From Viridibacillus arvi (GTDB lineage: Bacteria > Bacillota > Bacilli > Bacillales_A > Planococcaceae): 64,000 nt of DNA. The DNA is taken from positions 1,675,111 through 1,739,110 of the forward strand of contig NZ_LILB01000001.1 of NCBI RefSeq assembly GCF_001274945.1. The letters run 5' to 3'. Shown one piece after another: positions 30,284 through 37,414 of this stretch (within the stretch, counting starts at the first letter, position 1; each line of letters opens with the position of its first letter). Below the pieces are notes generated by a model, which searched no databases, was not told where the DNA came from, and saw only the letters and a list, made by a program, of their open reading frames with translations. Position numbers and translations under genes: made by a program.

Positions 30284-31825
30284 TTATTCTTGCCACTCAA
30301 TCAAGTTAGGATTTTCATCTAATATTGAGGTGTATTGCCTAATATCACCATACTTAGCTCCAGGATCCAAAGTTTTATAGCGTTCAAATTTTTGCAAACG
30401 CTCTTGCTCATTTGCCCATCCTAAATGCTTTAAACGTAACTGGCTAATACTGTTCGGCAAATTGAATATATTTTGAGGATAACGACCACAATGCTGAGGA
30501 GTTTCTTTCCAAGTATAGTCAAATTCTTTACGATATCTAAGTAAAAAAGGTCGATAATATAGATGAGCCTTCCAATATTCATCTTCCCTATAATGAGTCA
30601 AATTCCAAAAGTCATATAATCGAAAACTATAAAGATCGAATTCATCCTGCTCCAGCAGTTTATGCACTTCTTCGGCGAACTTATCCTCAAAAATCTCATC
30701 AGCATCTAGATTCAAAATCCAATCGGGATTCATACTAATTGTCTCTTCCCATTGCTGTTTTCTAAGTTCAACTTCATTTCCAAATTTTGACTCTTCGTTT
30801 TTTACCATTCGAACAGGAATGTCCTTTAAAACCTCTAAACACACCGCTACACTATCATCAGTACTACCGTCGTCAATTATAACAGCTTCATCGATAAACT
30901 TCCGATGTGATTCAAGTGCCTGTTTGAGATAACGACTACTTTCATTTTTCACTACCATAGAAAGCGTTAATTTTGGCTTCCCCTTAGTTATGACCTCTAT
31001 TTGACTACTAGGTGTTTCCCAACTTTTTTTATAAGCTTCTACTTGCTCCAAATCTGATTCGCGATACAAATGCAAAGGTGGGACATGTGTATCTACATGC
31101 ATGGATAATCCTAGTGCACCAGCTCGAATACAAAAATGTCGATCTTCTCCCCAAAATGAGAGATTTTTTATCTGTTTAAAATTCACTCCTGCAAGAAGAG
31201 CTTTTCGACTGATTAAAGTGCAAGCCCCTAGCCCGCCAACTTCGTAAACTCCAGGTATGCGTAACTTTGTGAGGAAGTGCATATATCGGGCTGATTTTTC
31301 TTCCTCTGTCAAATACTCTCCTCGTTGTTGCTCAAATTGCGTATATTCATTTGATACCCACACTTGAGGTTGTGCATGTGCCTCTGGTTGCCATTTCGTC
31401 CAGAAAATTTCCGAAATAATATCCTTATCTGCTTTCAGCAGCCAGTCAATCGTATCTGGGTGAAGAATTAAATCTGAATCAACTAAAAATAAGTAATCAT
31501 AATTTTCCTTAATAGCGATATCAATTATCTGATTCTTATAATCTGCTACCTTCCATATAAGTTGCTCATTCCAATAATGTGTATGGTCGTTACGAGCATA
31601 CACATCAGTAACCTCTGCATGTTCAATTCGTACGTTGTTATTTTGCTCTTGAAATTCTATTAGCAAGTTGGTAGAGTTTGTATCCTCGTTATTCTCAAGA
31701 AAAAAAACATCTAAATTAAATTGATCTTTTCGCAAATTAGAAACTGCTGACAAAAATTCATTAAGTACCTTAGGACTCTGACGAACAGGACTTCCCAGCA
31801 GAATGTTAGGTTTGCTTGCTGTCAA
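30284..31825 (-). CDS. Two-domain GT2-type glycosyltransferase
   Basis: The N-terminal ~250 residues resemble an Anp1/GT-A-like fold (PNILLGSPVRQSP, with LFLVDSDLILHPDTIDWLL as the metal-binding DSD, and GLGACTLISRKAL). The C-terminal half is a classical GT2 domain starting LTLSMVVKNESSRYL, with VIIDDGSTDDS and LNLDADEIFED. The protein is cytosolic, with no signal or membrane segment. I start it at TTG 31823-31825: AAGGAGG lies 8 nt upstream of that TTG but inside the frame if the ATG at 31843 is used. It is monocistronic, with a terminator behind and no sugar-pathway neighbours, so the acceptor is unknown. Confidence 0.85.
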   Translation of the reverse strand: MTASKPNILLGSPVRQSPKVLNEFLSAVSNLRKDQFNLDVFFLENNEDTNSTNLLIEFQEQNNNVRIEHAEVTDVYARNDHTHYWNEQLIWKVADYKNQIIDIAIKENYDYLFLVDSDLILHPDTIDWLLKADKDIISEIFWTKWQPEAHAQPQVWVSNEYTQFEQQRGEYLTEEEKSARYMHFLTKLRIPGVYEVGGLGACTLISRKALLAGVNFKQIKNLSFWGEDRHFCIRAGALGLSMHVDTHVPPLHLYRESDLEQVEAYKKSWETPSSQIEVITKGKPKLTLSMVVKNESSRYLKQALESHRKFIDEAVIIDDGSTDDSVAVCLEVLKDIPVRMVKNEESKFGNEVELRKQQWEETISMNPDWILNLDADEIFEDKFAEEVHKLLEQDEFDLYSFRLYDFWNLTHYREDEYWKAHLYYRPFLLRYRKEFDYTWKETPQHCGRYPQNIFNLPNSISQLRLKHLGWANEQERLQKFERYKTLDPGAKYGDIRQYTSILDENPNLIEWQE

Positions 31826-32071
31826 AAGATTGTCCTCCTTCATTTATTAATATCACGCACGAATATTGGTTCATCTAAACCTTATATACAATATATGTTT
31901 GTGTTATTTAATCGTACCTTGCTTTCAAACTTTAATAGAACTAATTCAAAATAGGGAGAGCTACATTAGTGTCTTTGCTGCACCAAAAGATTCTTTAGAT
32001 AAAACAAATTATTTAGATTTCTGAGCAAAGGAAAATTACTTTAGAATTATGTATTATTTTTAATAAACAAA

Positions 32072-32099
32072 GATGCTCACTGCAAAAGCAGGGAGCATC
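32072..32099 (-). terminator. Terminator after the XhlA-like gene
   Basis: A 12-bp stem with one mismatch (GATGCTCACTGC/GCAGGGAGCATC), a 4-nt loop and TTTGTTT on the minus strand. Confidence 0.75.
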
Positions 32100-32109
32100 A
32101 TAAAATACA

Positions 32110-32472
32110 TCATTTAGATATCCATTCAAAGAGGAATTGAATACATAAATACAGTAATCCTCCCGTACCAAGTAACTTCATAGCCAATTCCGTTCGTCTT
32201 TCTAAATTACTCTTTGCTAAATCGTAATTTCGACTTTTATCATTTTCAACTGCTGCATCACGAGATTTAATAAGATCCCACTGATTTTGAATAGTATTTT
32301 GAAATAACAGACGTGTATCTCGATTTTCTTGTAGTATCGTATTTTCTAATTTCAAATAAGATTGCTCCACTGCACGCAAACGTTTTTCTTTGTCTAAGCC
32401 ATTCACTTCTAACTGTTTTATACGCCCCTCATGATTATATAAAAGATGATCGACTTCTACGATTTTCTCCAA
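32110..32472 (-). CDS. Holin-associated (XhlA-like) coiled-coil membrane protein
   Basis: The 120-residue protein has a long charged helical region (~15-85, heptad-like) and one membrane helix near the C-terminus (GTGGLLYLCIQFLFEWI, ~101-117). This is the architecture of phage XhlA/BhlA lysis proteins. It lies 74 bp downstream of a LysM amidase gene on the same strand, matching phage lysis-cassette content. Start TTG with AAAGGTGGAG 8 nt upstream. A terminator-like hairpin separates it from the amidase gene. Family membership is suggested by architecture and context only. Confidence 0.55.
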   Translation of the reverse strand: MEKIVEVDHLLYNHEGRIKQLEVNGLDKEKRLRAVEQSYLKLENTILQENRDTRLLFQNTIQNQWDLIKSRDAAVENDKSRNYDLAKSNLERRTELAMKLLGTGGLLYLCIQFLFEWISK

Positions 32473-32501
32473 TGTTTAGTCTCCACCTTTCCTGAGTAGG
32501 T

Positions 32502-32531
32502 AAAAAGCACACCCTATTGGATGCGCTTTTT
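32502..32531 (-). terminator. Terminator after the amidase gene
   Basis: The arms AAAAAGC...GCTTTTT enclose an inner imperfect stem. It lies just downstream of the amidase stop and upstream of the next gene's ribosome-binding site. Confidence 0.6.
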
Positions 32532-32545
32532 ATGATATTTTTTTG

Positions 32546-33235
32546 CTATTTCACTCTTAATACTTGTCCTAAATAAATCGTATAGTTGCTATCAAGATTA
32601 TTCCAAGTTTTGATTTGATCAACTGTACTACCGTATTTTACGCTTAATGAATAAACCGTGTCACCTGAAACAACCGTATGATAAGTCGCAGAGTCCTTCT
32701 TCGGTAGATTGAAGCATTTAACTAAACCATTTACATGCCCACGAGCTACATTGGCAATCCACGTATCATTTTTCATCTTTGTAGCATCACTTACAGTATC
32801 GATAAATCCATTCTCAGTTAATAGTGCAGGCATATTCGATTCTCGTAAAACATGTAGGTCGGATTGTTTTTTGCCACGGTCCGTTAACTGATTTACTTGC
32901 ATAATTTCCGAGTGAATATTATTTTGATACGTTGTAGAGGGTGCCCCAACCCCTGGATACACATAACTTTCAAAGCCAGTTCCACCGCCAGCATTAATAT
33001 GCACTGAGAGGAAGAAATCAGCTCCCCATGCATTTGCAGCATTCGTACGATCCGTCAGACTTGGAAACGAGTCACCTGTGCGAGACATTAAAATCGATAC
33101 ATTATTATATTCCGCTATAAGAATGTCTCTAATCTTTGTCCCAATTTTTAGCGTAATGTCCTTTTCCTGAATTCCGTTTCCTATAGCCCCTGGATCGCTC
33201 CCACCATGTCCTGGATCAATAAAGATTTTTACCAT
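32546..33235 (-). CDS. N-acetylmuramoyl-L-alanine amidase (Amidase_3) with C-terminal LysM
   Basis: This ~229-residue zinc amidase cleaves the amide bond between muramic acid and the stem peptide. Metal and catalytic residues are seen in FIDPGHGGSDPGA, GIQEKDITL, SVHINAGG and PALLTENGFI. A LysM wall-binding module (YHTVVSGDTVYSLSVKYGS...) occupies the last ~45 residues. There is no signal peptide, so release would need a holin or cell lysis, as with phage endolysins or mother-cell CwlC. I start it at ATG 33233-33235 (MVKIFIDPGHGG) because AAAGGGG lies 8 nt upstream. The longer frame adds a 15-residue leader with no such site. Confidence 0.9.
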   Translation of the reverse strand: MVKIFIDPGHGGSDPGAIGNGIQEKDITLKIGTKIRDILIAEYNNVSILMSRTGDSFPSLTDRTNAANAWGADFFLSVHINAGGGTGFESYVYPGVGAPSTTYQNNIHSEIMQVNQLTDRGKKQSDLHVLRESNMPALLTENGFIDTVSDATKMKNDTWIANVARGHVNGLVKCFNLPKKDSATYHTVVSGDTVYSLSVKYGSTVDQIKTWNNLDSNYTIYLGQVLRVK

Positions 33236-33488
33236 ACTAACATCCCCTTTGTTTGTTATTAGTAAGTACTTACAACTCAATAATATACGAACAAGTGTTC
33301 TAAATCAAATAGTTATTTTATTTTTTACTATAATTGGTTAATAATACCTAAAAATCAATTATTCCATACTCGATTTATTGCCTTCGGTTATTTTTTCAAT
33401 TTAAAGTCCTTTATTTTCATAAAAAATCCATGGACGAGTTTCATGACTTGTTTATAAAACATAAAATAGCCAAGGGGGAGGCATGACA

Positions 33489-33776
33489 ATGAAAGAAAAT
33501 AATCCTAATCGCAAACAAAACTTTGAAAAAGGTTTTGAAGTACCAGAAAATCAGCCAGCCAAACTTCATGTAATCGGTGCTGCAATTGTAACTCTTGGTG
33601 AGGCAATAGTAACAATTGCGGCATTGGCAGAGTTACAAGAATTAGAAGAAGAACAAAAATTGAGCAGCAAACAGTCACATTTGCTTAAAGAACAATCTAG
33701 ACAGTTAGATCATATGCAAAAGCAAATTGATCTTTTAACATATCAAATGTCAAAAATGGACCGTAGAAAAAAGTGA
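33489..33776 (+). CDS. Small membrane coiled-coil protein, unrecognised
   Basis: The 95-residue protein has a polar, charged N-terminus, one long apolar helix interrupted by a glutamate (VIGAAIVTLGEAIVTIAALAEL, ~24-45) and a Gln/Lys/Glu-rich coiled coil to the end. The ATG at 33489 has GGGGGAGG 7 nt upstream and is preferred to the ATG 6 bp earlier. It is alone on the plus strand between the amidase gene and the repressor-controlled gene. I do not recognise the family. Single-helix plus coiled-coil architecture is also seen in holin- or toxin-like proteins, but nothing proves that here. Confidence 0.6.
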   Translation: MKENNPNRKQNFEKGFEVPENQPAKLHVIGAAIVTLGEAIVTIAALAELQELEEEQKLSSKQSHLLKEQSRQLDHMQKQIDLLTYQMSKMDRRKK

Positions 33777-34098
33777 AACAATTTATTCACTCTACACTTA
33801 AGATATTCTGAATCATTTTTATATAGAGGTAAGGGTCTTACCAGATCCTTCCTCAATGATTTTTGAAAATTGCTTGGCTCAATAAATTTTTTTCCTACAT
33901 TGTGCACTTCCAGGTAATTTTACTTTCATCAAGACAAGCCTATCTGATCTTATTTGCTATGTATAGCCGTCCTTAAAATCATAAATAAAAAGGAGAATAA
34001 AAATTCCTTCTCCTTTTTCTTCATGTAAGAAAACTTCTCGTAAATAAAAACATTGATTTTTTCTCTTTCATTTACAAGTTCATGCATTTATTTAATTA
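33777..34098. other. Intergenic stretch with one bidirectional terminator
   Basis: No coding frame with a credible ribosome-binding site was found. The only clear structure is the hairpin at 33987-34018. Confidence 0.6.
33987..34018. terminator. Bidirectional terminator
   Basis: AAAAAGGAGAA pairs with TTCTCCTTTTT across a 10-nt loop, between two convergent genes. Confidence 0.8.
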
Positions 34099-34722
34099 CT
34101 AAGGCTGTTTCTCTTGCAAACAGAAAAATTCGACCTGATTCATCATAGAAGTTAATTTCATATATTGGCCATTATAATTTTCTTGTGTGTAATTTGGAAA
34201 AATAGACAGAAAAGCAACTTCTGTTAATTGTATACTCGCACATTCAAATCCAAAATAATAATTGATTATCTGATGTCGGTAGACTCCCTTATCAACTTGA
34301 AGTTGTTGTACTCTGTTTACAATCGCCTGCAGGTTATTTATGGTTAACGATTCTTGATCACTTTGAGCAATTTCAGAAGAATTATAAGGTGCCCGGTCAT
34401 ATACACCGCATATTTCAAATACATCTGGATTCGGATTTGTATCCCAACCAAGGACATCTCTTTCATTACCTTCCTCATCAAAGTACACTCCACCAGCTTC
34501 GGACCCACCCGGCTTGAACACTTTATACAATTTCCCGTTTATCGTTTTTCCTTTAAATCCATATGAATGGTGTAGGTTATGGAAACGAACATAGTCGCCA
34601 ACTTTAGCTTTTCGAGATACTTTGCATAATAGCTTTCCTTTGTGATGAATTATTTCATCCTCTTCTCCTTGTATCTCTTTTTCTATAAAATCCATTTTTG
34701 CTAAATGATTAAATCGCTTCAT
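34099..34722 (-). CDS. Unknown phage-like protein under control of the adjacent repressor
   Basis: The 207-residue soluble protein is not recognised. Its first ~110 residues look like a small beta-barrel-type domain (GKLLCKVSRKAKVGDYVRF, GKLYKVF, GGVYFDEEGNE), a pattern I associate with small phage proteins. The C-terminal ~90 residues are helical and hydrophobic in part (HQIINYYFGFECASIQLTEVAFLSIFPNYTQ). I start it at ATG 34720-34722, with GGGAGG 7 nt upstream. Its promoter overlaps an operator-like palindrome in the divergent XRE gene's control region, so it is probably the repressed target of that switch. Confidence 0.65.
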   Translation of the reverse strand: MKRFNHLAKMDFIEKEIQGEEDEIIHHKGKLLCKVSRKAKVGDYVRFHNLHHSYGFKGKTINGKLYKVFKPGGSEAGGVYFDEEGNERDVLGWDTNPNPDVFEICGVYDRAPYNSSEIAQSDQESLTINNLQAIVNRVQQLQVDKGVYRHQIINYYFGFECASIQLTEVAFLSIFPNYTQENYNGQYMKLTSMMNQVEFFCLQEKQP

Positions 34723-34856
34723 ACTACTACCTCCCAAATGTATTTAGTTACAAGAGTTAATGAATAATTGCCAATTACGAATTGAGTAGCTCCATCTATT
34801 ATTCCAACAAGGTTCGATTAGTATGCTTCTTTCAATTCACTATTTCTATTAGTTGT

Positions 34857-34885
34857 ATATTATCCGAATTTTTCCGGATTGTAAA
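34857..34885 (-). promoter_or_regulatory. Promoter of the unknown gene, with operator O1 (34862-34879) in its spacer
   Basis: On the minus strand TTTACA (34880-34885) and TAATAT (34857-34862) are separated by 17 bp. The spacer is almost exactly the 18-bp palindrome ATCCGAATTTTTCCGGAT, with half-sites ATCCG/CGGAT 8 bp apart. Repressor bound here would block RNA polymerase. Confidence 0.65.
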
Positions 34886-34903
34886 ACGATTAATTTCTAA
34901 TTT

Positions 34904-34921
34904 TTCCGATTATTTCCGGAT
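34904..34921. promoter_or_regulatory. Operator-like palindrome O2
   Basis: TTCCG, 8 bp, then CGGAT repeats the organisation and most of the sequence of O1, 42 bp centre to centre (about four helical turns). It lies just upstream of the repressor gene's -35. Confidence 0.62.
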
Positions 34922-34927
34922 TTTTCG

Positions 34928-34956
34928 TTGCGCATAATGTTATATTCGATTATGAT
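34928..34956 (+). promoter_or_regulatory. Promoter of the XRE-ImmA/IrrE pair
   Basis: TTGCGC (34928-34933) and TATGAT (34951-34956) are 17 bp apart, 35 bp before the repressor start and 6 bp after O2. Confidence 0.55.
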
Positions 34957-34991
34957 TAATTTAACTATTTTAGGTGATTGGAGGAAATAAT

Positions 34992-35351
34992 ATGTTTGAC
35001 AGGGATTTGCCCCTCAAAAAGGAGATTGCCAAGAATATTAAAGACCTACTTAAGATGAACAATTTAAATCAAATCAAACTTAGCGAGTTATCTGGTATAT
35101 CAAAAAGTACGCTTTCTGATTATTTAAATTGTAAAACGCTCATTAATATTAGCAATGTGGAGAAAATGGCTACTGCCCTAAATGTTGAAAAATCAAGAAT
35201 TGATCCTTCATTTTCTACTAAAAAAGAATTATCCATAAAAGAAAAAACGATTGAAACTATTGCAGCACATATAGATGAGGATGTAACAGAGGAAGAAATA
35301 GAGGTTATTAAAAACTACATAGACTTTATAAAATCGCAACGTAAAAAATGA
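34992..35351 (+). CDS. XRE-family helix-turn-helix repressor
   Basis: The 119-residue protein has an N-terminal Cro/CI-type HTH (KEIAKNIKDLLKMNNLNQIKLSELSGISKSTLSDYLNC..., ~10-65) and a short C-terminal acidic helix rich in Glu/Ile that could dimerise. Start ATG 34992 with GGAGG 7 nt upstream. It is followed after 9 bp by an ImmA/IrrE gene. Repressor plus ImmA/IrrE is the immunity switch of phages and of ICEBs1 (ImmR/ImmA). The two palindromes just upstream are its probable binding sites. Confidence 0.88.
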   Translation: MFDRDLPLKKEIAKNIKDLLKMNNLNQIKLSELSGISKSTLSDYLNCKTLINISNVEKMATALNVEKSRIDPSFSTKKELSIKEKTIETIAAHIDEDVTEEEIEVIKNYIDFIKSQRKK

Positions 35352-35360
35352 GGTGAATTT

Positions 35361-35816
35361 ATGTTATACGAAGCACTTATGTCTCAATATAAGCACTTAA
35401 CATTCAAAGAATCCTTATTAATGCCAAAAGGATTATCTGGACTTTATATAGACCATCAAATCATAATAAATAAACGATTAAGCCTTTACGAAAAACATTG
35501 CGTTTTAGCAGAAGAGATTGGGCATTATGAAACAACTTACGGAGACATTACGAATTTAGAAAGTGTTAGCAATCAAAAATTAGAACTTACAGCTAGAAGA
35601 TGGGGTTATGAAAAAATCGTTTCCTTGGATAAACTAATTGAATGCTATGTTGCTGATCAAAGAACTGAAGAGGATATTTGCACATTCCTAGAAATAACCC
35701 CGCAATACTTGTATAGCGCTATAGATAGGTATCGACAGCGCTATGGCTTATCAACCATTTATAAAGGCTATCGTATATTTTTTGATCCTTTGAATATTAA
35801 AGGGGATTTTTTTTAA
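35361..35816 (+). CDS. ImmA/IrrE-family metallopeptidase-like protein
   Basis: The 151-residue protein has the ImmA/IrrE layout, with the metal-site helix read as HCVLAEEIGHYET (A50-E51-E52-I53-G54-H55). Where the classic motif is HExxH this copy has A-E-E-I-G-H, losing the first histidine. I recall the same reading from many phage members, so the protein may still be functional or may use different metal ligands. In ICEBs1 ImmA cleaves the partner repressor ImmR during DNA damage or quorum signalling. By analogy this protein would relieve repression by the preceding XRE protein. Partnership is inferred from adjacency. Confidence 0.85.
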   Translation: MLYEALMSQYKHLTFKESLLMPKGLSGLYIDHQIIINKRLSLYEKHCVLAEEIGHYETTYGDITNLESVSNQKLELTARRWGYEKIVSLDKLIECYVADQRTEEDICTFLEITPQYLYSAIDRYRQRYGLSTIYKGYRIFFDPLNIKGDFF

Positions 35817-36197
35817 CTATAAAAAGAACATATGTTTCCTTTTTGATAATTGAGCAGAAAAATAGTTCTCCTATATTCTGATCAATCTTTTTTCCTTACA
35901 CGATTGATTCCATTTCACTTTGCTTTAAAGCAGCATTTTCTTCAATTTACTTGTTCTGAAAATTTTCATTGCAAAAAGTGTATTTATTTTTATTGCAATT
36001 ACAAAATGTGTCTAAACAAAGCATAGATGGACAGGATTTAATTAAGCATGGCTGTTATTATTCGTTTAAGGCGTGAGAGATAGAGTAGTTTAGAGGATAA
36101 AACAACTTTTAACTTCGGAATATTTAGCTAATGCTTTACTCAACTGAACTCTTAAAATCGCCTGGTGAATCAGGTTAGTCGGAAGGGAGTACTAGAA
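35817..36197. other. Intergenic stretch, nothing recognised
   Basis: This AT-rich sequence follows the ImmA/IrrE gene. I see no coding frame with a ribosome-binding site, no strong hairpin and no repeat. Confidence 0.5.
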
Positions 36198-36410
36198 GTG
36201 AAATATAAAATTGTTAAAAATGATGAAAATATAAAGGGTATTCTTGGCCTCGATGATGAAGCTAATGGAAATGGAGCAAACGATTTACTTATAAAATTTA
36301 ACAATGGAGAAAAAGCTAGTCTTGCTGAATGTGTAGTAAATAAAAATATACAAACTGAAGAAAAAATGAACTATTGGAAAGGTCGCGTGTATATAAGAAC
36401 CTTATATTAA
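36198..36410 (+). CDS. Small hypothetical protein
   Basis: A 70-residue frame starts at GTG 36198 with GGAAGGGAG 8 nt upstream. The product (VKYKIVKNDENIKGILGLDD...) is acidic/polar with no membrane segment or recognised domain. It is followed about 100 bp later by a strong bidirectional terminator. Support comes only from the ribosome-binding site and composition. Confidence 0.4.
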   Translation: MKYKIVKNDENIKGILGLDDEANGNGANDLLIKFNNGEKASLAECVVNKNIQTEEKMNYWKGRVYIRTLY

Positions 36411-36503
36411 TGATAATCCTTCAAAATAAATATAAATACGATATTACTGTTTATGGTCTATTAACATTGCTTGGCATCATTGAACAAATCAAAATTATGT
36501 AAC

Positions 36504-36545
36504 AATAAAACAAAGCCACTTCATTAAGAGAGGCTTTGTTTTATT
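36504..36545. terminator. Strong bidirectional terminator
   Basis: AATAAAACAAAGCC pairs perfectly with GGCTTTGTTTTATT over 14 bp. It separates the accessory region from the rhamnose sensor genes. Confidence 0.88.
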
Positions 36546-36676
36546 GTTGAAAATCTATTAAAATGCCAATTTCGTAAATTACATTTGTCCCTCACCCGCA
36601 ATTGATTATTTTGCTATACACCTGCGTTTCTTTACTTATTTGGCATCAATTAATGATTTAACACATCATATTCCGC

Positions 36677-37414
36677 CTATTCTCCATGACGAATTTGCGA
36701 GGGTAACATACCGTAATGTTTTTTAAATAATTTACTAAAGTATTTTGTATCTGTGTAGCCTGTAGCAAGTGATATTTCATATATTTTCATATTCGTTGTT
36801 TTGAGTAAGGTGATTGCCTTTTCCATTCGATTTTTAGTTATGTAATCCAAGACGGTTTCACCAGTTTTTCGTTTGAAGTATTCACTAAAATAGGTGGCGT
36901 TCATAAAAACCTTACCTGCTATTTTCTCAATCGTTAACGATTCATGTAAATGCTCATGAATCCACTGGGTCGCAATTTCTATAGATATATTCTTCGACTC
37001 AGGTTCCGAGAGCACTTCATTTTTATGAAATTTAGCATTAATTTTATCCAGACACACTTGCATTTCCAACCTATCAATCGGTTTTAATAAATAGTCGAGT
37101 GCCCCTTCACGCATTGCCTTTTGTATAAATTCAAAATCATCGTAACCGCTAATGATCACTGCATAATAGGATTTTGAGACCCTTTCATTTAAACGAGTTA
37201 GCAATTCCAAGCCACTCATCAAAGGCATTTTCACATCGGTAAACAACACATCAAATGGAAGGTCAAGTTTTACAACATCATCGAGACAACTCTGCCCCGT
37301 TGCATATGAGCCAACAATTTCCCACTCTTCACCGTTACTTCTAATTAGTTTTTCAATGCCCCTTCTTAGACGACTTTCATCGTCAACAACGATGACTTTA
37401 ATTTTCTCTGTCAT
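36677..37414 (-). CDS. YesN-type response regulator (receiver + AraC HTH)
   Basis: The 245-residue protein has an N-terminal receiver domain (VIVVDDE acidic pocket, phosphoacceptor D60 in LFTDVKMP, conserved Lys in DYLLKPID) and a C-terminal AraC-type double HTH (~140-243, ending GYTDTKYFSKLFKKHYGMLPSQIR). It should be phosphorylated by the sensor kinase just upstream, whose 3' end it overlaps. I start it at ATG 37412-37414. The in-frame GTG at 37426 sits too close to the GAGG. The likely target is the rhamnose operon. Confidence 0.93.
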   Translation of the reverse strand: MTEKIKVIVVDDESRLRRGIEKLIRSNGEEWEIVGSYATGQSCLDDVVKLDLPFDVLFTDVKMPLMSGLELLTRLNERVSKSYYAVIISGYDDFEFIQKAMREGALDYLLKPIDRLEMQVCLDKINAKFHKNEVLSEPESKNISIEIATQWIHEHLHESLTIEKIAGKVFMNATYFSEYFKRKTGETVLDYITKNRMEKAITLLKTTNMKIYEISLATGYTDTKYFSKLFKKHYGMLPSQIRHGE

